Shown piece after piece: positions 38,841 to 50,095 of a DNA stretch of 64,000 bases. Both the position numbers and the translations under genes were made by a program. The stretch covers positions 14,496,788-14,560,787 of the forward strand of contig CM022673.1 of the NCBI GenBank assembly GCA_012295275.1, read 5' to 3'. The notes beneath the pieces were generated by a model, which saw nothing but the letters and a program-made list of their open reading frames with translations, was not told the origin of the DNA and did no database searches. The DNA comes from Chrysomallon squamiferum (taxonomy: Eukaryota > Mollusca > Gastropoda > Neomphalida > Peltospiridae). Each line of letters starts with the position of its first letter. The stretch's first letter is position 1.

Positions 38841-39420
38841 AACCACTGACGCATCTATACTTTTCAAACATTGTGGAATGTACTATCTAGTCTTTGATAA
38901 CTATTTATAAATATTGATAATGTGTAAGAGTATCCCTTCAAGTGACATGTTGTTATTATTCAAACATCGCATATTTCAAATAACCTATGTAACACTACAA
39001 GGTGCTGATAAATCCTTCTTTCACGTTCTTATAATTATTATTATATCAGGAAATTATTATTATATCAGGCACTCGGTTACTCTTAGTTTTCATTAACATG
39101 CTTACTGAATACATCCTTGTTATTTGTTGTTGTTTGTTTTACACTCAGTAACGGACATCAATGACCAGTGGTCAAGACTGACACACTAATGAGGAATAAT
39201 AACACATATTACTTGTCCTTTCGCCTACATACACGAGTTTGAACCAGGCTGCGATAATTTAACAGTGAGAAAAACTCAGATTTACCTAAATCTTTCGTGA
39301 GACTTTATTTTTATTATCATTAATTTATGTTAGAGATACGCATTACAAAATATCTGTTATATAAAGAACATAGAGTTTGGTATTGTCTTTATAACGACAG
39401 ACATAAAATCTACAACAATC
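38841..39420. other. unique noncoding
   Basis: No gene is seen. A weaker tRNA-like pair (CCAGTGGTCAAGAC near 39160 and GAGTTTGAACC near 39236) may be another SINE trace. Confidence 0.4.
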
Positions 39421-39421
39421 C

Positions 39422-39494
39422 TACAACAACAACTACTACTACTACTACTACTACTGCTACTATTCTTCCTCTTCTTCTTCTTCTTCTTCTTCTT

Positions 39495-39525
<31 letters not shown>

Positions 39526-39545
39526 TTATTATTATTATTATTACA
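39422..39545. repeat. AAC/ACT/TTC/TTA triplet arrays
   Basis: Four triplet motifs follow one another, with TTC the longest (about 39465-39522). Confidence 0.95.
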
Positions 39546-39734
39546 AATATTATTTATTTTTACAGCGGTGGTGTGGTTATGAATACACGGATCTGTTAGT
39601 GTAATGTATCTGACTTAGTTCTGTTAGAATCTTCAGTTTAATCTTCAGACAAGTCTGTTAATGAAATCTGAGAACTCTCCAGTGTTTAATATCCTACTGT
39701 ACATAACACTGCTGTACAATATATCTATATTTTG

Positions 39735-40350
39735 CACATGCCTATCACGTGATATTTATTACATAAATATTGTTTATTTGATATCTGTGACATATCCACT
39801 TTTTTTTTTACACTGTATGTATTTCATAGGCCTGTCAAGTGATATTTGTGACATATGTACTTTTTATTGCACATTATATATTGTACAGGCCTAAAACAAT
39901 GACATTTCTGTTTACAAAGGCCTGTCACGTGATAGGGTTAAACATATACATTTTTTTTTTGATTACACAGTATGTATTGTATAGGCCTACCAAGTGATAT
40001 TTGTGACGTAAACATGTTTTATTACACAGTATGTATTGTATAGGCCTACCAAGTGATATTTGTGACGTAAACATGTTTTATTACACAGTATGTATTGTAT
40101 AGGCCTACCAAGTGATATTTGTGACGTAAACATGTTTTATTACACAGTATGTATTGTATAGGCCTACCAAGTGATATTTGTGACGTAAACATGTTTTATT
40201 ACATAGTATGTATTGTATAGGCCTACCAAGTGATATTTGTGACGTAAACATGTTTTATTACACAGTATGTATTGTATAGGCCTACCAAGTGATATTTATG
40301 ACGTAAACATGTTTTATTACATAGTATGTATTGAACAGGTCTATCACGTG
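39735..40350. repeat. minisatellite, 59 bp unit
   Basis: ATTACACAG starts at 39962, 40021, 40080, 40139, 40198 (ATTACATAG) and 40257, an exact 59-bp period. Each unit has AGGCCTACCAAGTGATATTT and TGTGACGTAAACATG. Copies from 39962 to 40315 are nearly identical, while recognisable but diverged copies extend upstream to about 39735. Recent homogenisation of one end is implied. Confidence 0.95.
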
Positions 40351-40738
40351 ACACACAGAGGTGACTACATAGTCCACTGTTGGCGTGCTTTTAGTCAGAT
40401 TACTTTGATCAAGTCGAAGCTCTGACCTTAATGGTGAATGAAATAATAATTTTGAAATATCAGCTCGCATCTCCGGGGACTTCTGTCATTTTCTAATTAC
40501 ACAACTGGGATCTGCGCGGTGTCGAACACAAAGTAATGTTACATAGTTATTGCCCACCTTTGTCGCAATAATATTTAGTGTGCAGACCTTAATGTGTGCT
40601 ACAGTCAGCACTTTATTACGTGTGTCTGTCTGAGAGAAAGACAAAATATAGAGATACAGACTGACAGACACCCTCATAAATACATACATTATACACACAT
40701 ATGTATGTGTGTATAAATACACAAAACACACATACAGA

Positions 40739-40741
<3 letters not shown>
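40351..40741. other. unique noncoding
   Basis: No gene is seen; degenerate CA/ACAT near 40660-40735. Confidence 0.45.
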
Positions 40742-40828
<87 letters not shown>

Positions 40829-40841
40829 GTATGTATGTATA
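40742..40841. repeat. (GA)n then TATG
   Basis: About 84 bp pure GA followed by four TATG units. Confidence 0.97.
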
Positions 40842-42363
40842 TTTATAATAAAATCGAAAATTAATATTTTTTAATACTTTATAATACAGAAACGTAATAG
40901 ATTTGTCAAATGATATGATTTATTAAGTTTTTTTTTTTTTTTGGCAAATTACCCTGTCTACAGAACAAATATGCTGAATAAACGTAATCATTTATTAATG
41001 TATATTACGATAACAACATTTCTCCGTCATTAGTTATAATTAATCCTGCAATACAGCGATAACACAGATACGTTCAAAATGTCGTGCATTCCTTAACGAC
41101 TAGCAGTGTTTTTTGAAAGCAGGGTGAACGACTTTTTAAACTTATTTTATTATTAATTATTACTTGGCTTTGTTTTACACGGTAACTATACAAAACAGAA
41201 ACTCACAACTGCAGCTTTATGAATTAAACATATTAGAACAAGCAGATATTTTACATAAAACGTTCTAAGAGTAGATCGTGAGCCACTGGGTGGAACGTGA
41301 AATAGTGAGTGCATGACTGAGGGCAGACGCGACAGTAACAAGAGAATTTCAATAAATTTCATTAAATAAAAAATAAAAAATAAAATTCTTTCAACCGTAA
41401 AATGATTGTGAAAATGGCTTAAATATATCTCTAGAAATATTTAAACACAGTTTATTTTTCAAGTTATTTCTAAACTGATTTAAATACATAATACACGTGA
41501 CTACTTATTTAGTTAATAGTTGTATTCTTTTTACTCGTTACATTCTTTTTCCCATGACATTACAGTGATGTGTGTGCATATATATATATATGTAAATTCT
41601 TGAACTGTGGACATTTAACTAGTTTAAATCTATTAACAATTTTTGTTTTTACTGTTGGCATGCACTCAAAGTATGAGATTTAATTGTTTGAAAGATGCAA
41701 TATTTCAATTTCGCTCGGATGACTGAAACAACCGATCAGGGAGGATAGGAAAGCATCACGTGATCAGTGTACTCCACGTCTGTCAACGCAAAACACAACA
41801 TTCCTTTTAGTTGTTTTTAGACAAAAGAATTGTGGTTTTGGCTTCAATATGTTTTCTTAAAAACTGTTAAAACAACCAATATGACATTGTTTTTTTTTTT
41901 TATTATTTTTTTTTATTCGTCTACATGTTTCTATGTGGACTCTTACACAGCGAGTCTTCTGACGTCACTTTTTTAACAAATTTTCACTGTTAACGCGAGT
42001 CACGTGATTCTGCCGTAGATTCAAATCTTTCCACAGTAAACACTTGCACAGGGTGAAATTAATACACTTTAAAATGATTCTGTTAAAACTTTATACATTT
42101 TCATTTAAAGAGACGAGCCTAGAATTTTTTTCGGAGGTAATAATATAATGTCTACCTTGAAAAATGTGTCTGTATGAAACTTCACGCTCTGTACAGAACT
42201 TATATAATATATTTTAAAACAAACTGAAACATTAGTTAGTGTTTGTAGTCAGTTTTAATTATTAAAATTATTTGTGGTGACAGCACCCGCTCTTGGTCTC
42301 TCGGATCGATTCCTGACGTATTTTAAAAGTGAAAATGAGGATTTGAGGAAATGACTGTTTTAA
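40842..42363. other. AT-rich noncoding
   Basis: T tracts near 40930 and 41890-41913, short AT run at 41579-41592. A B-box-like GGATCGATTCC at about 42303 may be a SINE trace. No gene is seen. Confidence 0.5.
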
Positions 42364-42365
42364 TA

Positions 42366-42703
42366 CAGGTACCGGACCAATTATCCGGCGTCCTGAAATC
42401 CGGAAAGACCAGAAAACCGGAAGTTTTTCCCCGACGCTATTTTCATAGTTCACGCGCGCGGGTGTTGTCCTCACCAGACCGGAACTACTCTTTCAAGCCG
42501 CGTGGTGTTCATTTACTCGCCGCATTTTTACGTGTCGAGTCGCCACAGTTGAGTATCGTCTGTTTTCTTTATGTTTTTAATTTTAAAATGTTTATGCCAA
42601 ATTATTTACGTATTTAGATGCCTTGGTACCAGAAAACCAGAAAAATCATGAAATCCAGAACGTCTTAGGCCCCAAGGAGTCCGGATAATTGGTCAGGTAT
42701 CTG
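42366..42703. mobile_element. MITE with pogo/Tigger-like terminal inverted repeats
   Basis: The left end CAGGTACCGGACCAATTATC and the reverse complement of the right end CAGATACCTGACCAATTATC agree at 18 of 20 positions, and similarity runs on through CCGG and TCCT to about 29 bp (25 matches). Both ends are flanked by TA (42364-42365 and 42704-42705), the target duplication of Tc1/mariner/pogo elements. The CAG start and ATTATCCGG core recall Tigger/jerky-type TIRs. The 338-bp body is GC-richer than its surroundings and has an 88-codon frame without DDE-type motifs, so the element is non-autonomous. Confidence 0.8.
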
Positions 42704-42705
42704 TA

Positions 42706-42783
42706 TCCCATTTAAACCGTGCATCAACTATGAACGTTTGTCATGTTTGATGATGAGATTGTTTTTGTTTATGTTTTTAGAAT

Positions 42784-42816
<33 letters not shown>

Positions 42817-43240
42817 TAAATCTGCTTGAAATTTGTGTGAAATTTGGCCCCTGTTTGAGAACCTTTCAACATTTTTCTCACACTTACAACAAGACAAAAC
42901 AAACTGCACGGAAATAACTGTTTCTTTCTGTCTCTCTACGCGCTGTTAATTGAAACAACAGTTTTACTGCTGAAACATTTATCATGTTTAATAAATACAA
43001 GAAGCACTGTTAGAAATAACTGTTTGTTAATAACTGCTCATCTAAACAGAGTTCTTCTCATTCCGCAGTAGTCATGTGTGGCTCCCTCTCTCTCTCTCTC
43101 TCGCCCGTCCGTCCGTCTGAATGTCTTCTCTTGTAACTAACTGTTTATGTGTATCTGTGTGCATGTTTATAACTGTTTATCTGTCCCACTGTAGTAATGT
43201 GTTTTCCTTGTCGCTCTGTTAATATCCATACATATCCATC
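42706..43240. other. AT-rich noncoding
   Basis: T tract at about 42787-42814 and TC run at about 43083-43102. No gene is seen. Confidence 0.55.
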
Positions 43241-43258
43241 TGGTTTGTGTGTTTTTTC

Positions 43259-43361
43259 TCTTCTTCTTCTTTTTTTTTTTTTTTTCGTGTTTATTTATTT
43301 TTATTATTATTATTTTTTTTTTTTTTATCAATCTATATATCTGTTTTTCTGTCTCAAAATA

Positions 43362-43395
<34 letters not shown>
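43259..43395. repeat. T-rich/TTA tract and (TA)n
   Basis: TTC/T run, TTATTA run, T tract to about 43327, and TA at about 43363-43394. Confidence 0.9.
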
Positions 43396-43397
<2 letters not shown>

Positions 43398-43700
43398 GTC
43401 TTAAAAACTATCTCCCTACAAAATATATATTAAGTTAAAACATAAATTTATCGTCCTATGTAAAAATGAACTGATATTAAGAAGACAGCGAGGTGAAGTA
43501 AATGTTATGTGTGTGTTTCAGTGTGTGTGTGTGTGTGTGTGTGATGTTTAATGAGAGGGGTCAGGGGCTGATTTCAGAGGAAATTTCGTTAACATATCAG
43601 TAAGCAAATGAAGAAAAGACAAAGCCAGTCGAAATCGAGTCTGGCAAACCGAGGCGGCATCGGGAGCGCTGTATGAAGTGATCGATAGAGAGGCAGAAAG
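43396..43700. other. upstream flank of the 43705 promoter candidate
   Basis: GT run at about 43522-43542, then GC-richer unique sequence from about 43600 leading into the TATA box. Confidence 0.4.
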
Positions 43701-43704
43701 GCGG

Positions 43705-43711
43705 TATAAAA
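43705..43711 (+). promoter_or_regulatory. TATA box of candidate promoter
   Basis: TATAAAA in a GC-richer context (GGCGG before, CCGTCCCG after). An initiator-like GCAATTT lies about 34 bp downstream (A at 43739). The long unique leader and the strong donor at 44183 support a real core promoter on this strand. Confidence 0.45.
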
Positions 43712-43738
43712 CCGTCCCGAAGAGCTGGCGTCTCGCGC

Positions 43739-44182
43739 AATTTCCCGCTACCTACCATGTCGTCTGCTCTGAATGGAAGGAGAAAATAAAATATTTATAG
43801 ACGTCGAAGGAGAAGTGGTCAGCGCGCTGCCAGCTGTGAGCGCTGAATGCAGACGTCGCACGCGTCACTTTGTTTTGAACGTGCTGCTCAAGCGCACGTG
43901 AGAGACGCGGAACTGGAAAGACTGGGCGCAGTGCGTTCGTGAGTCTTCAAATTGGGAGAAACATTCAATTGGATATCACTGATCACGTGACCGCTGCCGA
44001 ATGGTTCTGTTTCTTTTAAGATTAAAGCGTTTTCAGTTTGCTGGACAAAGCGGCAAATAGAATTGTACGGAAAATACAAGCAGTTGAAGCTGACAGAAAG
44101 AAATTGTTCACACAAACAAACATTCGTGTTCTGATATCTTACTCACTGCGGGATTTTCAGTTCTCGACTGGGAGACTCTCTG
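43739..44182 (+). other. candidate noncoding first exon (5' leader)
   Basis: From the inferred start near 43739, about 444 bases of simple-repeat-free, GC-richer sequence end at CTCTCTG|GTAAGTAAG, a near-perfect 5' splice site at 44183. It holds short upstream ORFs (43757-43789, 10 codons; 43847-43942, 31 codons) and no frame open from an ATG to the donor, as expected of a 5' UTR exon. CACGTG E-boxes lie near 43884 and 43984. Acceptor candidates that could receive it are at 48388 and 52627. The start position is inferred from TATA spacing only. Confidence 0.4.
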
Positions 44183-44780
44183 GTAAGTAAGAAATGAATT
44201 ATTAACAGCAAGACTTTGTTTGAAAATACAGCCTACTAAAACACATTTTTAAATCTTTTATTTTATTTTATTTTATTTTATTATTATTATTATTTTTTGT
44301 TTACCGAATCGGATAATAAAATAGATATTTTTTTTAATCCCAAATTGAAAATAGATTTCCTCAATTACTAAACAACACAGTACATTTTAATTTAAACGAC
44401 AGATGAAAAAAAAAAAAAAAGTTTGTGTTGTAAAATATATGGTTTTTATCTATTATCTGCTGAAATTGTAAACCACCGCAGTTTTTATTTGTAAAACGAA
44501 ATATCAATACGTTAAAGACAGGACGTGTAAAACTTTAATCTGTGTCCAGTTGCTTTACAGTGAACAGTGTTTTAATAAAACTGATACACGTGTGGGTTTT
44601 TTTTTTTCCACTCCCGTGATTAAAACACTCGACTCTGCTTCAATCTCAATACAGCAGTTACAGCGATGTTTGACTTTTTTCATAACTGATAGTTTTTCTG
44701 TTGCGATCTTGTTTACATCGTATAAATTACTTTTAACTTGTTCTTTTTTTAAATTAAGAATTAGTGAGGTAAATATATAT
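44183..44780. other. intron-like AT-rich DNA
   Basis: TTTTA repeats at about 44250-44300, A tract at about 44406-44420. No exon is seen. Confidence 0.5.
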
Positions 44781-45000
44781 ACTCACATACATACACATAT
44801 ATACACATATTTATATACACAAACATTCACACACATACATACATTCACACATTTATAGATACACACTTGCATATATATTCATACATACAGGCACACACGA
44901 CATAAGTAAACAAATATATTAACACCGATGACAACAACAACAACAACAATAATAACAACAACAATAATAAAAACAATAAATACAACAAAAATAAACAGAA
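44780..45000. repeat. ACAT and AAC/AAT microsatellites
   Basis: Imperfect ACAT/ACAC at 44780-44900, AAC/AAT at about 44930-44990. Confidence 0.85.
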
Positions 45001-45371
45001 GACAAAATAAAGAACTTAAGAAAGATTTATCTAATACAAATTTGCATTGTTTTCACTAACAATTTTATTTTTGAATAATTTTACTGAAAATTAATATTTA
45101 CAGATGAGTGCTTATTCAGAAAAATGATTTATTTTCAACAAGGAAATATTAAATAAACTAAATTAAGCTCATTAAAACAATTTACGACAGAACAGATCCG
45201 AAGCTACATTAATGGATAGAAAATATAAAACGTTATAATCAGTTAGTCATGTGAAATGTTTTTACCTTTACGGAAAATTTTATCTCGTTTTTCTTGTACA
45301 GTGTTTTCAATTAACAGCACATTTTTAGTATGTTAGTAAGTTAGATAGTTGTCTTATAATCTTTACGATTT
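45001..45371. other. AT-rich noncoding
   Basis: No gene is seen. Confidence 0.5.
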
Positions 45372-45453
45372 TATGTATGTATGTATGTATGTATGTATGT
45401 ATGTATGTATGTATGTATGTATGTATGTATGTATGTATGTATGTATCTATGTA

Positions 45454-45528
<75 letters not shown>
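45372..45528. repeat. (TATG)n(TG)n compound microsatellite
   Basis: About 88 bp TATG joined to about 68 bp TG. Frames on both strands are artefacts. Confidence 0.97.
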
Positions 45529-45531
<3 letters not shown>

Positions 45532-45689
45532 GCCGAGAGGGGGATTTCTCACTTTGATTGCTATGCTTAACCACAGTCATATTATGTTGTGGCTAATGAT
45601 GTTTATAATTAGGAAACGTAATCACGTTGACAGATTTCTTTGTACGTCGCGCAAACCGCTGAAATAACAGACAAACCCCAAAACCAACG

Positions 45690-45850
45690 ACAAATTAACC
45701 AGAGTTCATTGTAAACCACTATGCCACAGAAAAACCACTACACCACAGGAAAACCACTAAGCCACAGAAAAGCCATTATGTCATTGTGAACTACTGTATC
45801 ATAAAACCGGTATGCCACAGGAAAATCGCCAAGTCGTTGGTAAACATCAG
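45690..45850. repeat. degenerate tandem repeat, about 23 bp unit
   Basis: AAACCACTATGCCACAGAAA-like units repeat about six to seven times with drift. Confidence 0.7.
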
Positions 45851-46557
45851 AATCAAAGATAAACCACAAAACATCGGCGATTTCACGAAGAAAGAAAACT
45901 TTAGAAATTACTCTGCAGCACTCAACTCTGCAGATTTAATCATAGCTGATAAAGAGTAATAAAAACTTCAGTGACAAAGTCTTTCCTTTAAAAACAGGCC
46001 TTCGCTAAATGTTTGTATGTTCGAATTAAAGAAATAATTTGTTACTTTTAAATACGTATTTTAGTAATAATATGTATTTATACAAGTAAAAGGTTCTATA
46101 GCTATCAAAAAAATGTTTATTATGTATTAGCAAATAACATAAATAGCGTAAATATATAATTTTTTATTTGGTATATATATATGCATGTATGTATACACAC
46201 AAACACACACGCACAGACGTGTACAGACACCCATACTATTTAGGATCACATAGGTAATTAGGAGGTACATTACTTATCTCTTCATTTTAAACTGTTATAA
46301 GTTTTCGTTTTTAACACGCACGTTACTGACAGACATATTTACGTCTGTATGTGTCAGAAAACTACGACTGTACGGTTTCAGTGTATCAATATTAAACATC
46401 AAGATACGTTTTCTTTTTTTACATCTTGATACACAACAGAAATGTTCTGTTCTTGACTTTTTGCGTAAAAGTTTGCTGGTTAGAAATGTTTATGTGTTAC
46501 ATGTACACGTATATTTAATTTACGTATATACATAGAAAGGCAGATAGATACACATAG
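45851..46557. other. AT-rich noncoding
   Basis: No gene is seen; short ATAC/ACAC patch near 46170-46215. Confidence 0.5.
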
Positions 46558-46960
46558 CACATACATACATACATACATACATACATACATACATACATAC
46601 ATACATACATGCATACATCCATCCATCCATCCATCCATACATACATACATAAATACAAACATACATACATACATACATACATAAATACAAACATACATAC
46701 ATACATACATACATAAATACAAACATACATACATACATACATACATAAATACAAACATACATACATACATACATACATAAATACAAACATACATACATAC
46801 ATACATACATAAATACAAACATACATACATACATACATACATACATACATACGAAAGAGAATATTCAAAATCCTAAACTACATACATACATACATACAGA
46901 TAGATAGACAAATAGATAGATAGATATAATCATGTAATACCTGCGTACATACACAGAGAT
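46558..46960. repeat. (ATAC)n array with 32-bp higher-order unit
   Basis: ATAC tetranucleotide at 46560-46855 with a CATC segment at 46616-46637. The variant AAATACAAAC recurs at 46651, 46683, 46715, 46747 and onwards, so a 32-bp block of eight tetranucleotides is itself repeated. GATA units follow to about 46925. Confidence 0.95.
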
Positions 46961-48003
46961 AGATGGAACGAGAAAAAAAAAATCAACAAGGGAATATTTG
47001 TTGTTTTAATCGAAAATAACTCAGGAGCCTAATAGATTTGTTACAACTTAATTATATAATTAAAAACATTTCGCTCTTTGGTTCGAGTCTTTTGATATAT
47101 TACTAAACAAAGCGTTCAACAAAATTACTTTTAGACAATTTAGCTACAGAAAGAAATATAATGAATTTTTGTGAAGTGAAGAAAGTACGTAACTTAATTG
47201 AAATAATTTGTTCAAGCGATTTGCTGAAGTGTTTGCAGCGTCAATAACATAATTAAATGATTTTGGCGATAGCGCGTTTTACAGCGTCTTCACAGAAATA
47301 TATGTATTTTTTATTTTTTACTCAGTTCTTGGCAATTTTCAAAACTTATTAGAAAATAAACTGAAGACAGTGTGGAAGTATGTAAATAGTAAAAAGCGTT
47401 TTCCGATGTACGAGAACAAATTAAAGAGAACAAAAAAAAAAAAAAAAAAAGATAAAAACGTAGTAACGTCTTTGTGTTGGTTCTGTGTCACACTGAATTT
47501 ATAAACTTTCGTAATTTATGACAATTTTCTAAATTCGTAAATATTTATATGATTATGTTTATATCATGTTTTCTGTTTTTAGAAATGGTAAATTTATAAG
47601 ATACCTGTGTTGTAAATATTTTTAACACGTTAAATTTATATTAAAAAATATGTTTTGATAAAATTATACATTTATGAAACATATAGTATCGGTATATCGG
47701 AGCACTTTAAAGCTATTAATATCTAAAATGCTGTTTATGTTTCGCATGTGGTCTGTTCATTAACATCATGCTTCAAGTGATACGGCTATTTTTTCACCAA
47801 AATGTTATTAAGTCTGAATGAATGTTTAATTACCTCGTCTTTCTGCAGATTGTGATAAAAAATTGAAGTCGGTAGACATACACGTTGATTAACAGAAGAA
47901 AAAAACAAACATAAAGATTAAATAACCTAACGCAAAAATGTGTGTTAACGTTTCTGAAGATTTCGATCCGATAAGTTTTGAATCTGTCGATACCCGCTTT
48001 GTA
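46961..48003. other. AT-rich noncoding
   Basis: A tract at about 47432-47450; no gene is seen. Confidence 0.5.
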
Positions 48004-48220
48004 GTTAGTGATCTCTCTCTCTTTCTCTCTGTATGTGTTTGTCTTATCTCTGTCTCTCTCTCCCTCTCTGTTTCTCTCAGTTAATATATCTATATCTATC
48101 TATCTGTCTATATATATATATATATACATATATATGTATGTATGTATTTATGTATACATACATGCATGTATGTATGTATGTATGTATGTATGTATGTATG
48201 TATGTATGTATGTATGTATG

Positions 48221-48251
<31 letters not shown>

Positions 48252-48260
48252 ACATACACA
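48004..48260. repeat. TC, TA and TATG microsatellites
   Basis: Imperfect TC at 48010-48080, TA at about 48110-48128, TATG at 48134-48222 with ACAT interruption, TA after it. Confidence 0.95.
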
Positions 48261-48387
48261 TTTTGGCATTGTTTTATTTCATCTTCGCTTTTCTATTATG
48301 AATTCTGTTATATGTAGCTGTTATCTATATTAGTCCAGTCTTCTGTGTATTTAACTGTGTTTCATAACTGTCATTCTTCCCCCGCAG

Positions 48388-48409
48388 ACTCTGAGATGTG
48401 TGTGCGGAT
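48388..48409 (+). CDS. candidate 22-nt microexon with start codon
   Basis: CATTCTTCCCCCGCAG is a strong acceptor ending at 48387, and GTAAGT at 48410 is a consensus donor. The 22 bases between contain ATG at 48396 in GAGATGT context (G at -3), followed by TGT GTG CGG AT. The split codon joins the exon at 48840 as ATA and the frame then stays open. With the 43739-44182 leader this makes a 5' UTR exon, microexon and coding exon model. Exons this short are rare, and paired splice words can arise by chance in 64 kb, so independent support is needed. Confidence 0.33.
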
Positions 48410-48839
48410 GTAAGTAAATAATACTAACGTGCAGCGCTGTAATTTAAAACTTTGTTTTGTAAACAGCGGATGAAAGTAACGTGGTTACACTAAATGGAGA
48501 GATTCTCGAGGTTCAAGTGAGAGTTGATAGCAGTTTTAAACAAAGACACGAGATATAATCAGGCAGAAGGAACATCTGGTTATAACGGGATGGACAGATC
48601 TGTTAGAACTGAGAAATGTTTTGAAGATTTGAGAGATAAAATTTCTAATTTACAGGATGTCTGTTGTCCACAGATGGGAAATCTTGTTATTTTCTGTTTC
48701 GCTTTCTTTAACGTTGCTTGTCAACTGTTTATGAATTTAAACTTTACGTTATGTAAAGAATTAAGAATTATAAATTTTGCTCATTTGAAAACTAATTAGT
48801 GAAATGTTAACGCTTCTTTCACTGCTCTTCTTCCAACAG
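48410..48839. other. intron-like interval with open frame
   Basis: A frame is open across 48524-48801 but begins at a TTG rather than ATG; its first half looks compositionally protein-like (DRSVRTEKCFEDLRDKI), the second half is hydrophobic and AT-rich. An alternative or retained exon is possible, not supported. Confidence 0.15.
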
Positions 48840-48924
48840 ACAGGAAAATAAGGATGCGAGACTGTGGTTGGAACGAGAAAAATTTCGCTCGGCCTTTCGA
48901 GATCTTGCAGCGCCTGAGTCGAAC
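48840..48924 (+). CDS. candidate coding exon following the microexon
   Basis: A pyrimidine-rich tract CTCTTCTTCCAACAG ends at 48839. Joined to the microexon, the frame reads through QENKDARLWLEREKF and on to PESN, a charged, helix-prone peptide I do not recognise, and stays open to TGA just beyond 48980. The 3' end is uncertain: GTGTATG at 48925 and GTGAAAG at about 48947 are both weak donors, and the acceptor could shift 4 bases to the second ACAG. In a different frame an ATG at 48853 gives a 29-codon ORF. The exon body is GC-richer than its flanks, in favour of a real exon. Confidence 0.28.
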
Positions 48925-48980
48925 GTGTATGTTTGTATTTTAGTCAGTGAAAGGTTTCAGCTATTTCTTTACTGACTTCT

Positions 48981-49555
48981 TCTTCTTGTGGAAGATTAAA
49001 GAGAATTTCAGACCTGCATTAAGAGTACTTTACTCGTTTCACGAATTTCAATCTCTTTTCTTCCTCTGTTTCTTTAAAACAAAAACAAAAAAACCCCAAC
49101 TATCTAAATACACGAAATCGTACAGATAAACTGACAGTTTAAAACTATTTTGAAAATAGCAATATTTTATACCGCGTTATTATGACTGAAGGAAAATAGC
49201 AGTGTTAAGATCTATAGATAAATAACTTTTTTTCTTATACTACGCCGTAACAGCATTGAGAAAATAACAGTTTTATCTTCCAATTTAACGTTAGTTTGAC
49301 GAATACCACAGTTATCTGTCGTAGCATGATCGTCTGATGAAAAAAAATAGGAATTTTGCCAGCCAAGGTAAATAATATTTTAATCTATGTTTTAATGATG
49401 CAAAGAAAATTAAAATATATTACACCAAATGAGTTAGTTAATGACAAATAAGCATATTTTATTTACTTCATAATTAGTTATAACTAAAATCTAGTAACAT
49501 GTTATTAATAGCTAATATAGCACTTTTTTAAATAAAAAAAACCAATGTTTTTAAT
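48981..49555. other. AT-rich noncoding
   Basis: No gene is seen. Confidence 0.5.
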
Positions 49556-49559
49556 AAGT

Positions 49560-49850
49560 TATATTTATCTAGAAATAATATTTTATAATTATCGAATAAC
49601 AGAGTTTTATAAATGTGTTATGAGTTTTTAATACGCCATAATTACAAAATAATAGCGTTTTATAATTCATCGTGATTGTAAAATAACAGCGTTTATAATA
49701 TGTCATAATTATTAAATAACGGTGTTTTATAATACGTGATAATTAAATAATAGTATTTTATAATACGTGATAATTAAATAATAGTATTTTATAATGCGTG
49801 ATAATTAAATAATAGTAGTGTTTTATTGTAAGCTTTATTATATAGCAGTA
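49560..49850. repeat. minisatellite, about 31 bp unit
   Basis: AATAGTATTTTATAATACGT plus GATAATTAAAT, regular 31-bp spacing at 49720-49825 and degenerate upstream. Confidence 0.8.
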
Positions 49851-49949
49851 TTTTATGTCATAAATGTCTAATAAATTTTTTTACTATATTTTTGTATTAC
49901 GTCATACCGATGAAATGAGACCTATGAGTATTTTATAAAATGTTAAAAA

Positions 49950-50019
49950 CGGTCTTTATTTTATTATTATTATTTTTTTTTATCTTTTATTTTTTATTTT
50001 ATTATTATTATTATTTTTT

Positions 50020-50062
<43 letters not shown>

Positions 50063-50095
50063 GTTGGTTTTTTTTTTTGTTTTTTTTTTGTTCTA
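49950..50095. repeat. T-rich and TTA microsatellite
   Basis: T tracts with TTA runs, the longest at about 50030-50061. Confidence 0.9.

Noticed and set aside
42351-42617. 88-codon frame as a gene
   Set aside because: It lies almost entirely inside the MITE and lacks transposase motifs; both ends of the frame are set by element sequence.
46480-46868. Three minus-strand frames of 108-120 codons with Met-Tyr-Val-Cys repeats
   Set aside because: Translation of the ATAC tetranucleotide array in all three phases.
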